Positions 9,018 to 17,899 of a stretch of DNA of 64,000 nt are shown piece after piece. How positions within the stretch are numbered: the stretch's first letter is position 1; every line of letters begins with the position of its first letter. The translations under genes were made by a program, and so were the position numbers. This DNA comes from Streptococcus cuniculipharyngis (GTDB taxonomy: Bacteria; Bacillota; Bacilli; Lactobacillales; Streptococcaceae). Below the pieces are notes generated by a model. The model ran no database searches and was not told the DNA's origin. It saw only the letters and a list, made by a program, of their open reading frames with translations. The stretch lies in contig NZ_VOHL01000001.1 of assembly GCF_007859195.1 (NCBI RefSeq), forward strand, positions 62,001 through 126,000. Direction: 5' to 3'.

Positions 9018-10277
9018 ATGCGTAAGATTGTAATTAATGGTGGTAAATCCCTTAAAGGGCATGTTGCTGTATCGGGGGCTAAAAACAGTGTTGTGGCTTT
9101 GATTCCAGCCATTATTTTAGCGGATGATATTGTGACTCTAGATGGTGTTCCAGCCATCAGTGACGTGGATAGCTTGGTTGAGATTATTGAAATTATGGGC
9201 TGTCAGGTTAAACGCTCTGGCGAAACCTTGGAAATTGACCCACGTGGGGTTAAAAATATCCCCCTCCCTTATGGTAAAATCAATAGTTTGCGTGCCTCTT
9301 ATTATTTTTATGGTAGTTTGTTAGGGCGCTTTGCTGAAGCGACAGTTGGTTTACCAGGTGGTTGTGATTTGGGCCCACGCCCCATTGATTTGCACTTGAA
9401 AGCATTTGAAGCCATGGGGGCAAAGGTTTCCTATGAAGGGGAGTCTATGCGATTGGCTACTGATGGCCAACCCTTGCAAGGCGCTCATATCTACATGGAT
9501 ACGGTCAGTGTGGGGGCAACCATCAACACCATGATTGCAGCGACCAAGGCCAAAGGACGGACAGTGATTGAAAATGCTGCCCGAGAGCCAGAAATCATTG
9601 ATGTGGCGACCCTTTTGAACAATATGGGGGCTAAAATTCGTGGAGCTGGAACGGATGTCATCAGTATTGAAGGTGTCGATAGCCTCCATGGGACTCGTCA
9701 TCAGGTTATTCCAGACCGCATTGAAGCGGGGTCTTATATCGCTATGGCAGCTGCTATTGGTGAGGGTGTTCATATCACCAATGTCTTGTATGAACACTTG
9801 GAAAGTTTTATTGCCAAGTTGGAAGAGATGGGTGTTCGCATGACCATCGATGAGGACAGTGTTTTTGTTGAAAAGCAAGAGCAGCTCAAGGCTGTTTCGG
9901 TTAAAACATCCCCTTATCCTGGCTTTGCCACTGACTTACAACAGCCAATTACGCCTCTTCTCTTGACCGCTCAAGGTCGTGGCACTATCATTGACACCAT
10001 CTATGAAAAACGGGTCAATCATGTGGCTGAAATGGCTCGTATGGGAGCAGACATCACAGTCACTGGCGGTCAAATTGTTTATCATGCCCCAAATAAATTG
10101 ACCGGTGCTCCTGTTAAGGCGACTGACCTACGGGCAGGAGCAGCTCTAGTGACGGCAGGTTTGATGGCTGAGGGAACTACAGAGATTAGTAATATTGAAT
10201 TTATTCTCCGTGGCTATTCCAATATCATTGAAAAGCTGACTGCTTTGGGAGCAGATATTAAGATTATTGAAGAGTAA
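9018..10277 (+). CDS. murZ: UDP-N-acetylglucosamine 1-carboxyvinyltransferase (first of two)
   Basis: 419 aa. It performs the first committed step of peptidoglycan synthesis, adding enolpyruvate from PEP to UDP-GlcNAc. The catalytic and fosfomycin-binding cysteine is C116 in LPGGCDLG, followed by RPIDLHLK. A paralogue lies at 40292-41572. In pneumococcal nomenclature the copy next to epuA/endA is MurA and the other is MurZ, so this one is called murZ by context. The ribosome site before the ATG is weak. It is monocistronic with its own promoter and terminator. Confidence 0.92.
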   Translation: MRKIVINGGKSLKGHVAVSGAKNSVVALIPAIILADDIVTLDGVPAISDVDSLVEIIEIMGCQVKRSGETLEIDPRGVKNIPLPYGKINSLRASYYFYGSLLGRFAEATVGLPGGCDLGPRPIDLHLKAFEAMGAKVSYEGESMRLATDGQPLQGAHIYMDTVSVGATINTMIAATKAKGRTVIENAAREPEIIDVATLLNNMGAKIRGAGTDVISIEGVDSLHGTRHQVIPDRIEAGSYIAMAAAIGEGVHITNVLYEHLESFIAKLEEMGVRMTIDEDSVFVEKQEQLKAVSVKTSPYPGFATDLQQPITPLLLTAQGRGTIIDTIYEKRVNHVAEMARMGADITVTGGQIVYHAPNKLTGAPVKATDLRAGAALVTAGLMAEGTTEISNIEFILRGYSNIIEKLTALGADIKIIEE

Positions 10278-10306
10278 AAAAAGAACTGCTGATCAGTTCT
10301 TTTTTT
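10276..10306 (+). terminator. murZ intrinsic terminator
   Basis: A7-GAACTG pairs with CAGTTC-T7 around a 5-base loop. Confidence 0.88.
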
Positions 10307-10322
10307 GATGAGAGCAACAGAA

Positions 10323-10345
10323 AACCATCAGTTGAACTGATGGTT
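10323..10345 (-). terminator. Hairpin at the 3' end of the GlsB/YeaQ-like gene
   Basis: A perfect 11-bp stem AACCATCAGTT/AACTGATGGTT with a 1-base centre (effective loop 3-5). On the minus strand it is followed by TTCTGTT, a weak U tract. Confidence 0.55.
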
Positions 10346-10353
10346 GATTGTTA

Positions 10354-10587
10354 TCATCGGTCACTTTTGGCGATAAAAATGGTTAGAATAATCATAGCCC
10401 CTAAAATAGAAGGGATAAGAGCAGTATCGCCTAGTCTGGGTCCCCAATGGCCAAAGAAGAATTGACCGAGAGAGGCGCCTAGCAGGCCAACGATGATACG
10501 AGTCAAGCAGCCGATACGGTCGTTACGTTTGGTAATCATACCAGCTAACCAACCGATAAGAGCACCAATAATAATTGAATTAAGCAT
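10354..10587 (-). CDS. GlsB/YeaQ/YmgE-family stress membrane protein
   Basis: 77 aa with three hydrophobic helices and the glycine-rich pattern of the transglycosylase-associated family (IIIGALIGWLAGMI, then IVGLLGASLGQFFFG). These small membrane proteins are commonly stress-induced; their molecular role is not established. It lies 18 bases downstream of pepS on the same strand and may be co-transcribed with it. Confidence 0.75.
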   Translation of the reverse strand: MLNSIIIGALIGWLAGMITKRNDRIGCLTRIIVGLLGASLGQFFFGHWGPRLGDTALIPSILGAMIILTIFIAKSDR

Positions 10588-10605
10588 CTTAATCTCTTTC
10601 TAAGG

Positions 10606-11847
10606 TTAAATAGCCCATTCGCCGCCACGGAAGATTGGCACACGTTTGCCATCGGCAGTGATACCATCAATATCCATTTGGTCAGAACCAATCATAAAGT
10701 CAACGTGGGTACTTGAGTTGTTAAGGCCAGCCTCTTTGAGCTCCTCACGACTCATGTCAACGCCCCCTTCAATGCTATGGGCATAGGCAGCTCCGATAGC
10801 CAAGTGGTTTGAGGCATTCTCATCAAAGAGGGTATTGAAGAAGGTCAAGCCAGAGAGGGAAATTGGTGTTTTATGAGGGACAAGGGCTACTTCACCTAGC
10901 GAACGAGCACCGTCATTTTCTTCAATCATGCGTTTGAGGGTTTCTTCACCTTTGTCAGCCTTGACATCAACAATTTGTCCATCTTTGAAGGTAAAGGTCA
11001 TGTTTTCAATGACAACACCAGCATAGCTGAGTGGCTTGGTGCTAGACACGACACCGTCGGCACGGCGATAGTCAGGGGCAGTGAAGATTTCTTCAGTTGG
11101 CATGTTAGCGATGAATTTCTCGCCTTGTGCATTGTAGCTGCCAGCAGCCTCCCAAACATGATTTTTTGGCATACCGAGAGTTAAATCTGTACCAGGAGCA
11201 GTGTAGTGGAGGGCGTCAAACTGCATGTCATTGAGAATTTTAGCCTTGGCGGTTAGCTTGGCCTCGTGCTCATCCCAAGATTTGATTGGGTCCTCGTCAT
11301 AGACACGGTTCATCTTGAAGATAGCGTCCCAAAGGGCATCAACCTGTTCTTCACTCGTTTCAAGGTCGGGAAAGACCATGGCTGCCCATTCTGGACTGGC
11401 AGCTGCTCCCAAGTTCCAGCTGAACTTATTGGCCTGCATGGCATTGCGTTGTTTTTCAAGGGCTGTATTGAGGGCCTTGGTTGCCGCAGATAGGCGACTT
11501 GGGTCAACAGCTGCATAGGCATTTGGATTAGCTGATAGGATAACTAGGCGGCTAGCTTTTTTATCCAGGAAATAGTTGGAGCGATCAACCATGTATTGGG
11601 GAATGGTTGTTAAGCGGTCTTGGTCAGCGTGGAGGTATTTTTCACGGGTGACGACTTCGTCAGTGTAGTCAACGACAACCTCGCTAGCTCCTTTAGCATA
11701 GGCTTCTTGGACCAAGAGACGGGCAAATTCATGCTGTCTCACATCAATGGCTAAGACTAGGGTGTGCCCTTTTTGAACATTGACACCTTTTGCAATGAGT
11801 AATTGGGCGTATTTTTTAAGATTTTCTGAAAAATGAGGTAGGGTCAT
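10606..11847 (-). CDS. pepS: Aminopeptidase PepS (M29 family)
   Basis: 413 aa, the length of the streptococcal M29 aminopeptidase PepS. It is a cytoplasmic metallopeptidase that removes N-terminal residues, with a preference in known homologues for arginine and aromatic residues, and feeds amino acids from imported peptides. The N-terminal region (NVQKGHTLVLAIDV) and the C-terminal metal-site region (LSGLTFFNTLFDENASNHLAIG, then STHVDFMIGS) match the family. A GGAGAC ribosome site precedes the ATG. Confidence 0.88.
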   Translation of the reverse strand: MTLPHFSENLKKYAQLLIAKGVNVQKGHTLVLAIDVRQHEFARLLVQEAYAKGASEVVVDYTDEVVTREKYLHADQDRLTTIPQYMVDRSNYFLDKKASRLVILSANPNAYAAVDPSRLSAATKALNTALEKQRNAMQANKFSWNLGAAASPEWAAMVFPDLETSEEQVDALWDAIFKMNRVYDEDPIKSWDEHEAKLTAKAKILNDMQFDALHYTAPGTDLTLGMPKNHVWEAAGSYNAQGEKFIANMPTEEIFTAPDYRRADGVVSSTKPLSYAGVVIENMTFTFKDGQIVDVKADKGEETLKRMIEENDGARSLGEVALVPHKTPISLSGLTFFNTLFDENASNHLAIGAAYAHSIEGGVDMSREELKEAGLNNSSTHVDFMIGSDQMDIDGITADGKRVPIFRGGEWAI

Positions 11848-11994
11848 TAATAAGTCTCCTTTAATTGCAAGATATGCCTAATAATATAGCACAAATTCCA
11901 AGAAATCTCAACGGAAAGCCATGGTAAAAAAGTTGCGAATTTATCCCATTCATGGTAGTATAATAGGGAGTAAACTATGAAGAGGTAAGAGGCT

Positions 11995-12126
11995 ATGGCT
12001 TTTGGCGATAATGAAGTGAGAAAGAAAACACTTTTTGAAAAATTAACCCTAGTTGTTGTGGTCATCATGTTGTTGATCACGATCGGTGCTGCTGTTTTAA
12101 CAGCTTTGAGTGCCATTTCATCATAG
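11995..12126 (+). CDS. Small single-pass membrane protein (DUF4044-like)
   Basis: A 43-codon gene: a charged N-terminus (MAFGDNEVRKKT, LFEKLT) followed by one hydrophobic helix to the C-terminus. The pattern resembles the DUF4044 small streptococcal proteins; this is recognition by eye. TATAAT lies 30 bases upstream and AAGAGG is a possible ribosome site. It sits immediately upstream of obgE with a hairpin between. The function is unknown; small membrane proteins of this kind often bind larger envelope enzymes. Confidence 0.6.
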   Translation: MAFGDNEVRKKTLFEKLTLVVVVIMLLITIGAAVLTALSAISS

Positions 12127-12188
12127 GAGAGGATAACTAGAGAGTGACAAATTCTGACAATGAAGTGTGACCTTGTCCTCTCTTTTTT
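12127..12188 (+). terminator. Terminator-like hairpin between the small membrane gene and obgE
   Basis: GAGAGGA (12127-12133) pairs with TCCTCTC (12176-12182) followed by T6. The loop is long (42 bases), so it may be leaky or part of the obgE leader. Confidence 0.5.
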
Positions 12189-12201
12189 GTAGGAGAAAAA
12201 A

Positions 12202-13512
12202 ATGAGTATGTTTTTAGATACGGCCAAAATTAGTGTCAAGGCAGGTCGAGGTGGCGATGGCATGGTGGCCTTCCGCCGGGAAAAATACGTTCCCAATGGT
12301 GGTCCATGGGGTGGCGATGGTGGTCGAGGTGGCGATGTTATCTTTATTGTTGATGAGGGGTTGCGTACCTTGATGGATTTTCGCTACAATCGTAAATTTA
12401 AAGCCAAATCAGGTGAAAAAGGCATGACCAAGGGCATGCATGGCCGAGGGGCAGAAGACCTCTATGTGCGAGTGCCGCAGGGAACAACGGTCCGTGATGC
12501 TGAAACAGGTAAGGTCATTACTGACTTGGTAGAGCATGGGCAGGAGTTTATCATTGCCAAGGGCGGTCGCGGTGGCCGTGGCAATATTCGTTTTGCGACA
12601 CCACGCAATCCCGCTCCCGAAATTGCGGAAAATGGTGAACCAGGTGAAGAACGCGAGCTGGCCTTGGAGTTGAAAATTTTGGCGGATGTCGGTTTGGTTG
12701 GCTTTCCTTCAGTTGGTAAATCAACCCTGCTTAGCGTTGTTTCAGCAGCCAAGCCCAAGATTGGTGCCTATCACTTTACCACCATTGTGCCAAATCTAGG
12801 GATGGTGAGAACCAAGTCTGGCGACGGCTTTGCCATGGCGGATTTGCCAGGTTTGATTGAGGGAGCCAGTCAAGGGGTTGGGCTAGGGACCCAGTTCTTG
12901 CGTCATATTGAGCGGACGCGGGTTATTCTCCATGTCATTGATATGTCAGCCAGCGAGGGCCGTGACCCTTATGAAGACTATGAAGCCATCAACCATGAGT
13001 TGGAGACTTATAACCTTCGGTTGATGGAGCGGCCACAGATTATTGTTGCTAATAAGATGGATATGCCAGAAGCAGCAGAAAATCTCAAGGTTTTCCGGGA
13101 GAAATTAGCTGCCAACTATGATGAATTTGATGACTTGCCGCTGATTTTTCCAATTTCCAGCATTGCTCACCAAGGTTTAGATAATCTTTTAGAAGCGACC
13201 GCAGATTTGCTGGACAAGACAGACGAATTCCTCCTTTACGAAGAAACAGATATGGCAGAAGAAGTTTATTATGGCTTTAATGGCGAAGAAAAAGCCTTTG
13301 AGATTTCTCGTGATGACGATGCCGCCTGGGTCTTGTCGGGTGAGAAATTGGAAAAACTCTTTGTCATGACCAATATGGAACGGGACGAATCCATCGTGAA
13401 ATTTGCCCGTCAATTGCGTGGCATGGGGGTTGATGAAGCCCTGCGTGAGCGTGGTGCAAGAGATGGCGATATTGTCCGCATTGGGAATTTTGAATTTGAA
13501 TTTGTGGATTAA
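12202..13512 (+). CDS. obgE: GTPase ObgE/CgtA
   Basis: 436 aa. It is an essential ribosome-associated GTPase acting in 50S maturation and the stringent response. It has a glycine-rich N-terminal Obg fold ([13 protein letters not shown] and several GGRGG repeats), the G domain with G1 GFPSVGKST at about residue 168, G3 [10 protein letters not shown] and G4 NKMD, and a C-terminal OCT domain (from about 350) that is present in many Gram-positive Obg proteins. GTAGGAG is the ribosome site. Confidence 0.95.
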   Translation: MSMFLDTAKISVKAGRGGDGMVAFRREKYVPNGGPWGGDGGRGGDVIFIVDEGLRTLMDFRYNRKFKAKSGEKGMTKGMHGRGAEDLYVRVPQGTTVRDAETGKVITDLVEHGQEFIIAKGGRGGRGNIRFATPRNPAPEIAENGEPGEERELALELKILADVGLVGFPSVGKSTLLSVVSAAKPKIGAYHFTTIVPNLGMVRTKSGDGFAMADLPGLIEGASQGVGLGTQFLRHIERTRVILHVIDMSASEGRDPYEDYEAINHELETYNLRLMERPQIIVANKMDMPEAAENLKVFREKLAANYDEFDDLPLIFPISSIAHQGLDNLLEATADLLDKTDEFLLYEETDMAEEVYYGFNGEEKAFEISRDDDAAWVLSGEKLEKLFVMTNMERDESIVKFARQLRGMGVDEALRERGARDGDIVRIGNFEFEFVD

Positions 13513-13532
13513 GACCAAGGTGAGGTGAGCAG

Positions 13533-13682
13533 ATGGGTGATAAACCAATATCATTTAAGGATAAGGATGGGAACTTTGTTTCAGCTGCTGACATCTGGAC
13601 AAGTGAAAAATTAGAAGAATTATTCAACACCCTTAATCCCAACCGTAAACTCCGCCTAGCCAAGGAGAAAGAAGAAAAATAG
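13533..13682 (+). CDS. Small conserved-type cytoplasmic protein after obgE
   Basis: A 49-codon gene, 20 bases after obgE with a GAGGTGAG ribosome site. The product is hydrophilic, with the pattern SFKDKDGNFVSAADIWT then EKLEELFNTLNPNRK and a basic tail. Similar short proteins follow obgE in other streptococci, from memory. It is followed directly by a strong terminator, which supports a real co-transcribed gene. No function is known. Confidence 0.65.
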   Translation: MGDKPISFKDKDGNFVSAADIWTSEKLEELFNTLNPNRKLRLAKEKEEK

Positions 13683-13714
13683 CCGAGAGTTAAGGACTCT
13701 TGGTTACTTTTTTT
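13683..13714 (+). terminator. Terminator of the obgE operon
   Basis: CCGAGAGT pairs with ACTCTTGG (one G-U) over TAAGG, then T7 after four bases. Confidence 0.8.
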
Positions 13715-13739
13715 GATATAAAAATCTGAAAATTAAGTA

Positions 13740-13769
13740 TTGGCAGATTATTTTTTTGTGTGATATAAT
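13740..13769 (+). promoter_or_regulatory. Promoter of the LysM-toxin locus
   Basis: -35 TTGGCA (13740-13745), 18-base spacer, -10 TATAAT (13764-13769). A GAAAGGAGG ribosome site follows before the ATG at 13822. Confidence 0.65.
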
Positions 13770-13821
13770 TGTATTGAGGAGGGTTGTTTTTTAGGAGTCA
13801 TGGTTTAGAAAGGAGGCTTTC

Positions 13822-16544
13822 ATGACTTTTAGAAAAAAGACGGTTTCTTTTAGAGGGTTATTACCTATTATTATAGTTATATTTTTTCTGAGTTTCGCCT
13901 CAAGCAGTGTATTTGCGGAGAGTCCTGACTTAGGATTAGTTGCTACTGAAGTTAAACCATCTCCGGGAATGGGAGAACAAGCTCTGTCTGCTACTTCTGA
14001 TTCTGAAATTATTGATAATGATTCTTTAAGAGTAGAAAATAATTTAGTTCCTGTTCAAAAAGTTGATTTTACGAGCAATTACGAGCAATAATAGTCTTTC
14101 ATCACCACCATCATCTGACTCAATTAACAATATTGAAGCTGGGATAGATGGTTATTTAGACAATGCTAGTGACGACGAAATAAATTTATTTAAAATCTCT
14201 GCTACAAACGAGGATAAGGTAAAATCCTTGGTTTATCTTTTGGAAAATCAGATTAATGAAGAATATGCTATTAAAGAATTAGCAACATTAAGACAATACT
14301 TAACGGCAGAAGAGTTAAATCGTCTAGATAATGAAAAAGATCCGCTTAAATATCAAGAACTCTTAAAATCCTATTTTGAAACTTACAGTATACAAACTGA
14401 TTTAGAGGAATTAGTTGATCAGTTACTTTTGGCTAGCAGTCCTAAAGAGTTTGAACGTGTTCTTCAAGCTAAGACTGTAGAAGAACTTAGTGATACCTTT
14501 GTTGATATGGTAACTTCAAGAGATTCTGGTAATGAATCACGGTCAGCTGTTAGTTTGGGGAGAGGTTTAGTATTTGCTTTGCCCAAAGCGACTCGTCTTT
14601 TGCGAACAGGAGCTCTATTGGCACGTGCAGTGACAGCTATTGCGCCATTTGCTCCTATTATAGCGACAGCAGCAGCTGTTGCAGGGACAGCCTCTATATT
14701 GGATACAAAGTTTATCAAGCCTATCAAGCCTATCAGGCAAATAAAAACCAACAACTACAAATACGGCAGACGGTTAATTATCATGCGACTCAGAGAACAC
14801 AAGAACGTTTGGCACGTCGTGTGACTGCACAAGCTAACTTGACTTATCGTAATCACGCTATAAGTCAAGTCAATGGTGTTGCGAGACAATCTTTATCACA
14901 AGCTACTAGCCGATACAATTCTCCCTCAATTATCAATGGGGAACTACTGTGGTATCCAATCAGCTTCAACGTTTGAGAGCTCAAGCAACTGCGCGTGCCT
15001 TATCTAGCTCTCAGATTATTCCGCAATTTTCGGGAAATCTAGCTGTGAAACCACAACCAAAAGTTCTTGTAAGAGGTGCTCATCAAGTTCTCGTAGGAGA
15101 ATCAGTCTGGTCAATCTCACGTCGTTATGGCATTAGTATGCAACAATTAGTTGCATGGAATAATATTAGTAATAATACCATTCATGCAGGGCAGATTTTA
15201 CAAGTGGTGCCCCCTCTCTTAGTCCGAGGAACAAGTAGTCATACTGTTCAGGCAGGAGAATCAGTTTGGTCAATCTCACGTCACTATGGTATTAGTATGG
15301 AGCAGCTTATTACTTGGAATGGTATTAGAAATAATACTGTTCATCCAGGGGAACGTCTTCAAGTAACAGCTCCAGCTATTCATACCGTGCAACGAGGAGA
15401 CACACTTTGGTCGATTTCCCGTCGTTATGGTCTAACAGTAGAACAACTAGTAGCATGGAATGGTATTAAGGGAAATTTAATTAGGCCCAATCAGTCCTTG
15501 CGGTTAAGTCCTATAGTTGGATTGACGATAAATTCAGCAACTTTAGTGCCTAGTCATTATACAGTTCGTCAAGGTGACTCTCTTTGGCGTATTGCTAATA
15601 AATATGGCATGAGTTTGACTGACTTGCGACAACGAACAGGAGTTGTTGGAGACCTGATTTACCCAGGTCAGGTGCTTAATTTGACAATCAGTAATCCAGT
15701 AAATAAGTCTGGAGAAAGAGTCCATGCTGTTCAGCGAGGAGACTCATTGTGGGGAATAGCTAATCAGTATGGAGTTACGATTGCTGAACTTGTTACATGG
15801 AATGGTTTGTCCAATAAATCGATTTACCCAAATCAAAAACTGATTGTAGGAGCAATAGCTGTTTCGCCACCAGTCAAAAATGTTGAGACATTTCCAACGC
15901 CAGGTAAGCAACCAAGCATTACTATCCATCCACCGTCTGTTTCATCAGGGATAGGGATAACACCTGGTCCCGCTCAAGTAAAGCCAAGTCAGGGGATAAC
16001 AGTTCAGCCGCCGAAGAGTCAAGGCAGACCAGATATTGAAAGCTTCCCTCTACCTAATGAAGAAATGTTAATCCTAGCTAATAATATTATACTGGATGGT
16101 TCTCATTTTGATAGTCAAGGAAACTTACGACCAAATATTAATTACCGTTCAGGGGAGCATGACTATTATTATGAGACAGATGCTCTAGGTCGTATTATTG
16201 GAGTTGGTGTGGGTGAGTTGCAATTAAAAACTCATGCTGGACGGCTTACTCATAATCCTAATACTACGGGTAAAATAGTTACCGATCATGCCGGTCATCT
16301 GATTGCTGATCTCTTCGGAGGTTCTCCAAAGCTAGATAATCTTGTCTCTCAAGATAAGTTCGTCAATATGAGAGAGTATCGTGAACTTGAGAGATTATGG
16401 CATAATGCTATTAAGGCAGGGAAAAAAGTTGAAGTGAGTATTAGGCTGAGTTATGACGGACTATCAAAAAGACCGCAGAAATTTGACATCAAGTATAGGA
16501 TTGATAGCGGTAAAGTAATTAGTAAAATTATTGGTAATAATTAG
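13822..16544 (+). pseudogene. Secreted LysM/YeeF-type nuclease toxin, broken by at least three frame disruptions
   Basis: One ancestral gene of about 900 codons can be followed through changing frames. A Sec signal peptide (13822 onward) runs in frame to about 14069; a 10-bp tandem duplication (14069-14089) moves it to a second frame with helical and hydrophobic segments; near 14690-14700 it returns to the first frame (YQAYQAYQ, then a segment ending about 14970); between 14910 and 14970 it moves to the third frame. That last part holds five LysM repeats (about 15080-15855), a proline-rich linker and a C-terminal nuclease. The nuclease contains DHAGHLIADLFGG, LDNLV, a downstream N and KRPQKFDIKY, which closely follow the Endonuclea_NS_2/YeeF C-terminal pattern. 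LysM would anchor it to peptidoglycan. No full-length protein can be made without frameshifting. A GTG-started product from 14949 would have LysM plus nuclease but no signal peptide. Confidence 0.85.
14069..14089 (+). repeat. 10-bp tandem duplication causing the first frameshift
   Basis: TACGAGCAAT occurs twice in tandem (14070-14079 and 14080-14089, period 10 extending to 14069). Removing one copy joins the upstream signal-peptide frame to the next frame, giving a continuous VDFTSNNSLSSPP segment. Confidence 0.9.
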
Positions 16545-16558
16545 AAAGGATCTGCCAC

Positions 16559-17017
16559 ATGTGTGTTGAAGAAATGTTAAATAATATTCATAAACAGATA
16601 ATATCAGCTTCGAGTGAGTATGTTAATCATCTGGCAGAATACATTTATATTTACTATGTTTCAGAGAGACATTTATTGAGCTTTGATGTTTTTTATAAAA
16701 TTAACAACATATATGTTGAAAGAGGAGAGATTAATCGAGCCCTTTCGAATAATGAATATGTTAATGAATCTAGTGACAAACAATGTTTGCTGTTAGATGA
16801 CTGTTTGAGTAAGATAGAGGAAATCAGGAAATATTATGTCAATTTAGGAGAGAAGCCGCATACAGAATGTTTTCTAGTTTATGATGTTTTAAATGATAAA
16901 CTGATAGTAACATACAATTATAACGCACGTTATGAAACACGTCCAGATGATGTCCACATGACGCCAGAAGAAGAGTTTGACAAATGGTTTAGCAAAGTTA
17001 AATCACAAGGTTTATAG
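16559..17017 (+). CDS. Probable immunity protein for the nuclease toxin (YezG/DUF600-like)
   Basis: 152 aa, intact, starting 14 bases after the nuclease stop codon with an AGAAAGGAT ribosome site. It is acidic and has no signal peptide. Near the C-terminus it has GEKPHTECFLVYDVLNDKLIVTYNY and then EEFDKWFS, which resembles the end of YezG, the immunity partner of the B. subtilis YeeF nuclease. That similarity is from memory and modest; position next to a YeeF-type toxin domain is the stronger evidence. It should bind and block the nuclease in the cytoplasm. It may now protect against toxin from neighbours, since the cognate toxin is broken. Confidence 0.6.
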   Translation: MCVEEMLNNIHKQIISASSEYVNHLAEYIYIYYVSERHLLSFDVFYKINNIYVERGEINRALSNNEYVNESSDKQCLLLDDCLSKIEEIRKYYVNLGEKPHTECFLVYDVLNDKLIVTYNYNARYETRPDDVHMTPEEEFDKWFSKVKSQGL

Positions 17018-17054
17018 TTTATAGCCAACAGACTTCAAAAAATGTCCTCCTCAG

Positions 17055-17082
17055 CCCTTGAAACATGGTTTCAAGGGATTTT
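17055..17082 (+). terminator. Terminator-like hairpin after the immunity gene
   Basis: A perfect 10-bp stem CCCTTGAAAC/GTTTCAAGGG with loop ATG; the following ATTTTAT is only a weak U tract. Confidence 0.6.
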
Positions 17083-17090
17083 ATGGATAA

Positions 17091-17216
17091 ATTGGTGCCT
17101 TGATTTATGACAGGCTCTGGGTGTTAACTAACGAGGAAAAAGTCACTTGGCAACAAATCAAGGAACTAAATAACAAATATGATCGGTTTGGACAGGGTGT
17201 CGGTCTGGGGTTGTGA
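17091..17216 (+). pseudogene. Coding-like remnant downstream of the immunity gene
   Basis: One frame without start codon or ribosome site reads IGALIYDRLWVLTNEEK, then VTWQQIKELNNKYDRFGQG and a stop at 17214-17216. It looks protein-like (amphipathic, Trp-containing) but is only 41 codons and begins after a stop codon. It is probably the 3' tail of a lost gene. I do not recognise the family. Confidence 0.4.
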
Positions 17217-17220
17217 TAAG

Positions 17221-17258
17221 AAAAAGTTTTGACTGGCTGAGGCTGGTCAAAACTTTTT
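17221..17258 (+). terminator. Strong intrinsic terminator
   Basis: A perfect 13-bp stem AAAAAGTTTTGAC/GTCAAAACTTTTT with a 12-base loop; symmetrical A and T runs make it bidirectional. The stretch from here to 17434 holds only another small palindrome (GAAAAATTAC/GTAATTTTTC, about 17271-17292) and the promoter of the next operon. Confidence 0.85.
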
Positions 17259-17390
17259 GTTTGTCCGGACTGAAAAATTACTTGTAATTTTTCAAGAGAT
17301 TTTCAATAGCTTTGAAAACAGATACTTTCACAAATAATTTAATTTTATATATAAATGAAACAAAACTGTTATATAAAAGGACGAATCATG

Positions 17391-17399
17391 TGATATAAT
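17391..17399 (+). promoter_or_regulatory. Extended -10 promoter of the flavinylation operon
   Basis: TGATATAAT with an upstream AT-rich region; transcription should start near 17406, giving a leader of about 30 bases with an AAAGGAA ribosome site. Confidence 0.6.
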
Positions 17400-17434
17400 T
17401 GATAAATAGAATACCTAATACAGAAAGGAATGTG

Positions 17435-17899
17435 ATGATGAGAAAAAAGCTAATGGCTCCTGCTGTCGGCCTCTTGGCTTTAGGTGCTGCCCTTGCCGAT
17501 ATTTACTTACTGTTCTTTAAGCCCGCTTCAGAGACTAAGGCTAATTATCAGCCCCAGTCAGAATTAGCCCTGACTAATGAATCCAGCTCGTCAATGAACG
17601 AGGACCAGGCTGGGAATTTAGTAGATGGTACCTATACCGGTCAAGTAGTCACGACCAATCGCGGCGATTATCAGGTTCAACTAACCGTGTCAAATGGCCA
17701 AATGAGTGCCATTGATGTGCTTGCCTATCCCCAAGATAATCCTAATTCGGTTAGGATTAATGAAAATGCCCTGCCCCAGTACACGAGTCAGGCCTTAACT
17801 AATCAATCCAGTCAAGTTGAGTTAGTGTCTGGTGCTTCTGAAGCCCTTAAAGGGTTTACGGGATCCTTACAGGATGCCATCACTCAGGCTCAGTCATGA
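17435..17899 (+). CDS. Membrane-anchored FMN-binding domain protein (flavinylated electron carrier)
   Basis: 154 aa from the ATG at 17435, which has an AAAGGAA ribosome site; reading further upstream would use a TTG inside the promoter. One N-terminal hydrophobic segment (about 5-26) anchors or exports it; a Ser-rich linker follows and then an FMN_bind domain (about 60-154). The covalent attachment motif is SGAS at 132-135, with serine where most family members have threonine. The neighbouring ApbE should attach FMN at S135. The likely role is to carry electrons outside the membrane, receiving them from the flavocytochrome two genes downstream. Confidence 0.78.
   Translation: MMRKKLMAPAVGLLALGAALADIYLLFFKPASETKANYQPQSELALTNESSSSMNEDQAGNLVDGTYTGQVVTTNRGDYQVQLTVSNGQMSAIDVLAYPQDNPNSVRINENALPQYTSQALTNQSSQVELVSGASEALKGFTGSLQDAITQAQS

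Noticed and set aside
9351-9878. A 175-codon open frame antisense to murZ
   Set aside because: It lies wholly within murZ, whose frame carries intact catalytic motifs.
11847-12296. A 149-codon open frame on the minus strand over the start of obgE
   Set aside because: It overlaps obgE and the small membrane gene, has no ribosome site, and its residues show no protein-like pattern; it is an antisense shadow.
14713-14739. Three 9-bp direct repeats (TATCAAGCC-like)
   Set aside because: They code for YQA-YQA-YQA in the toxin frame and keep frame; not a regulatory iteron.
15080-15855. Repeated sequence blocks that might suggest a CRISPR or other array
   Set aside because: They are the coding repeats of LysM domains, 120-165 bp apart with diverged sequence; no identical repeats with spacers exist.
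17399-17434. TTG at 17399 as the start of the FMN-binding protein
   Set aside because: It overlaps the -10 promoter element; the ATG at 17435 has a ribosome site and gives the membrane anchor directly.
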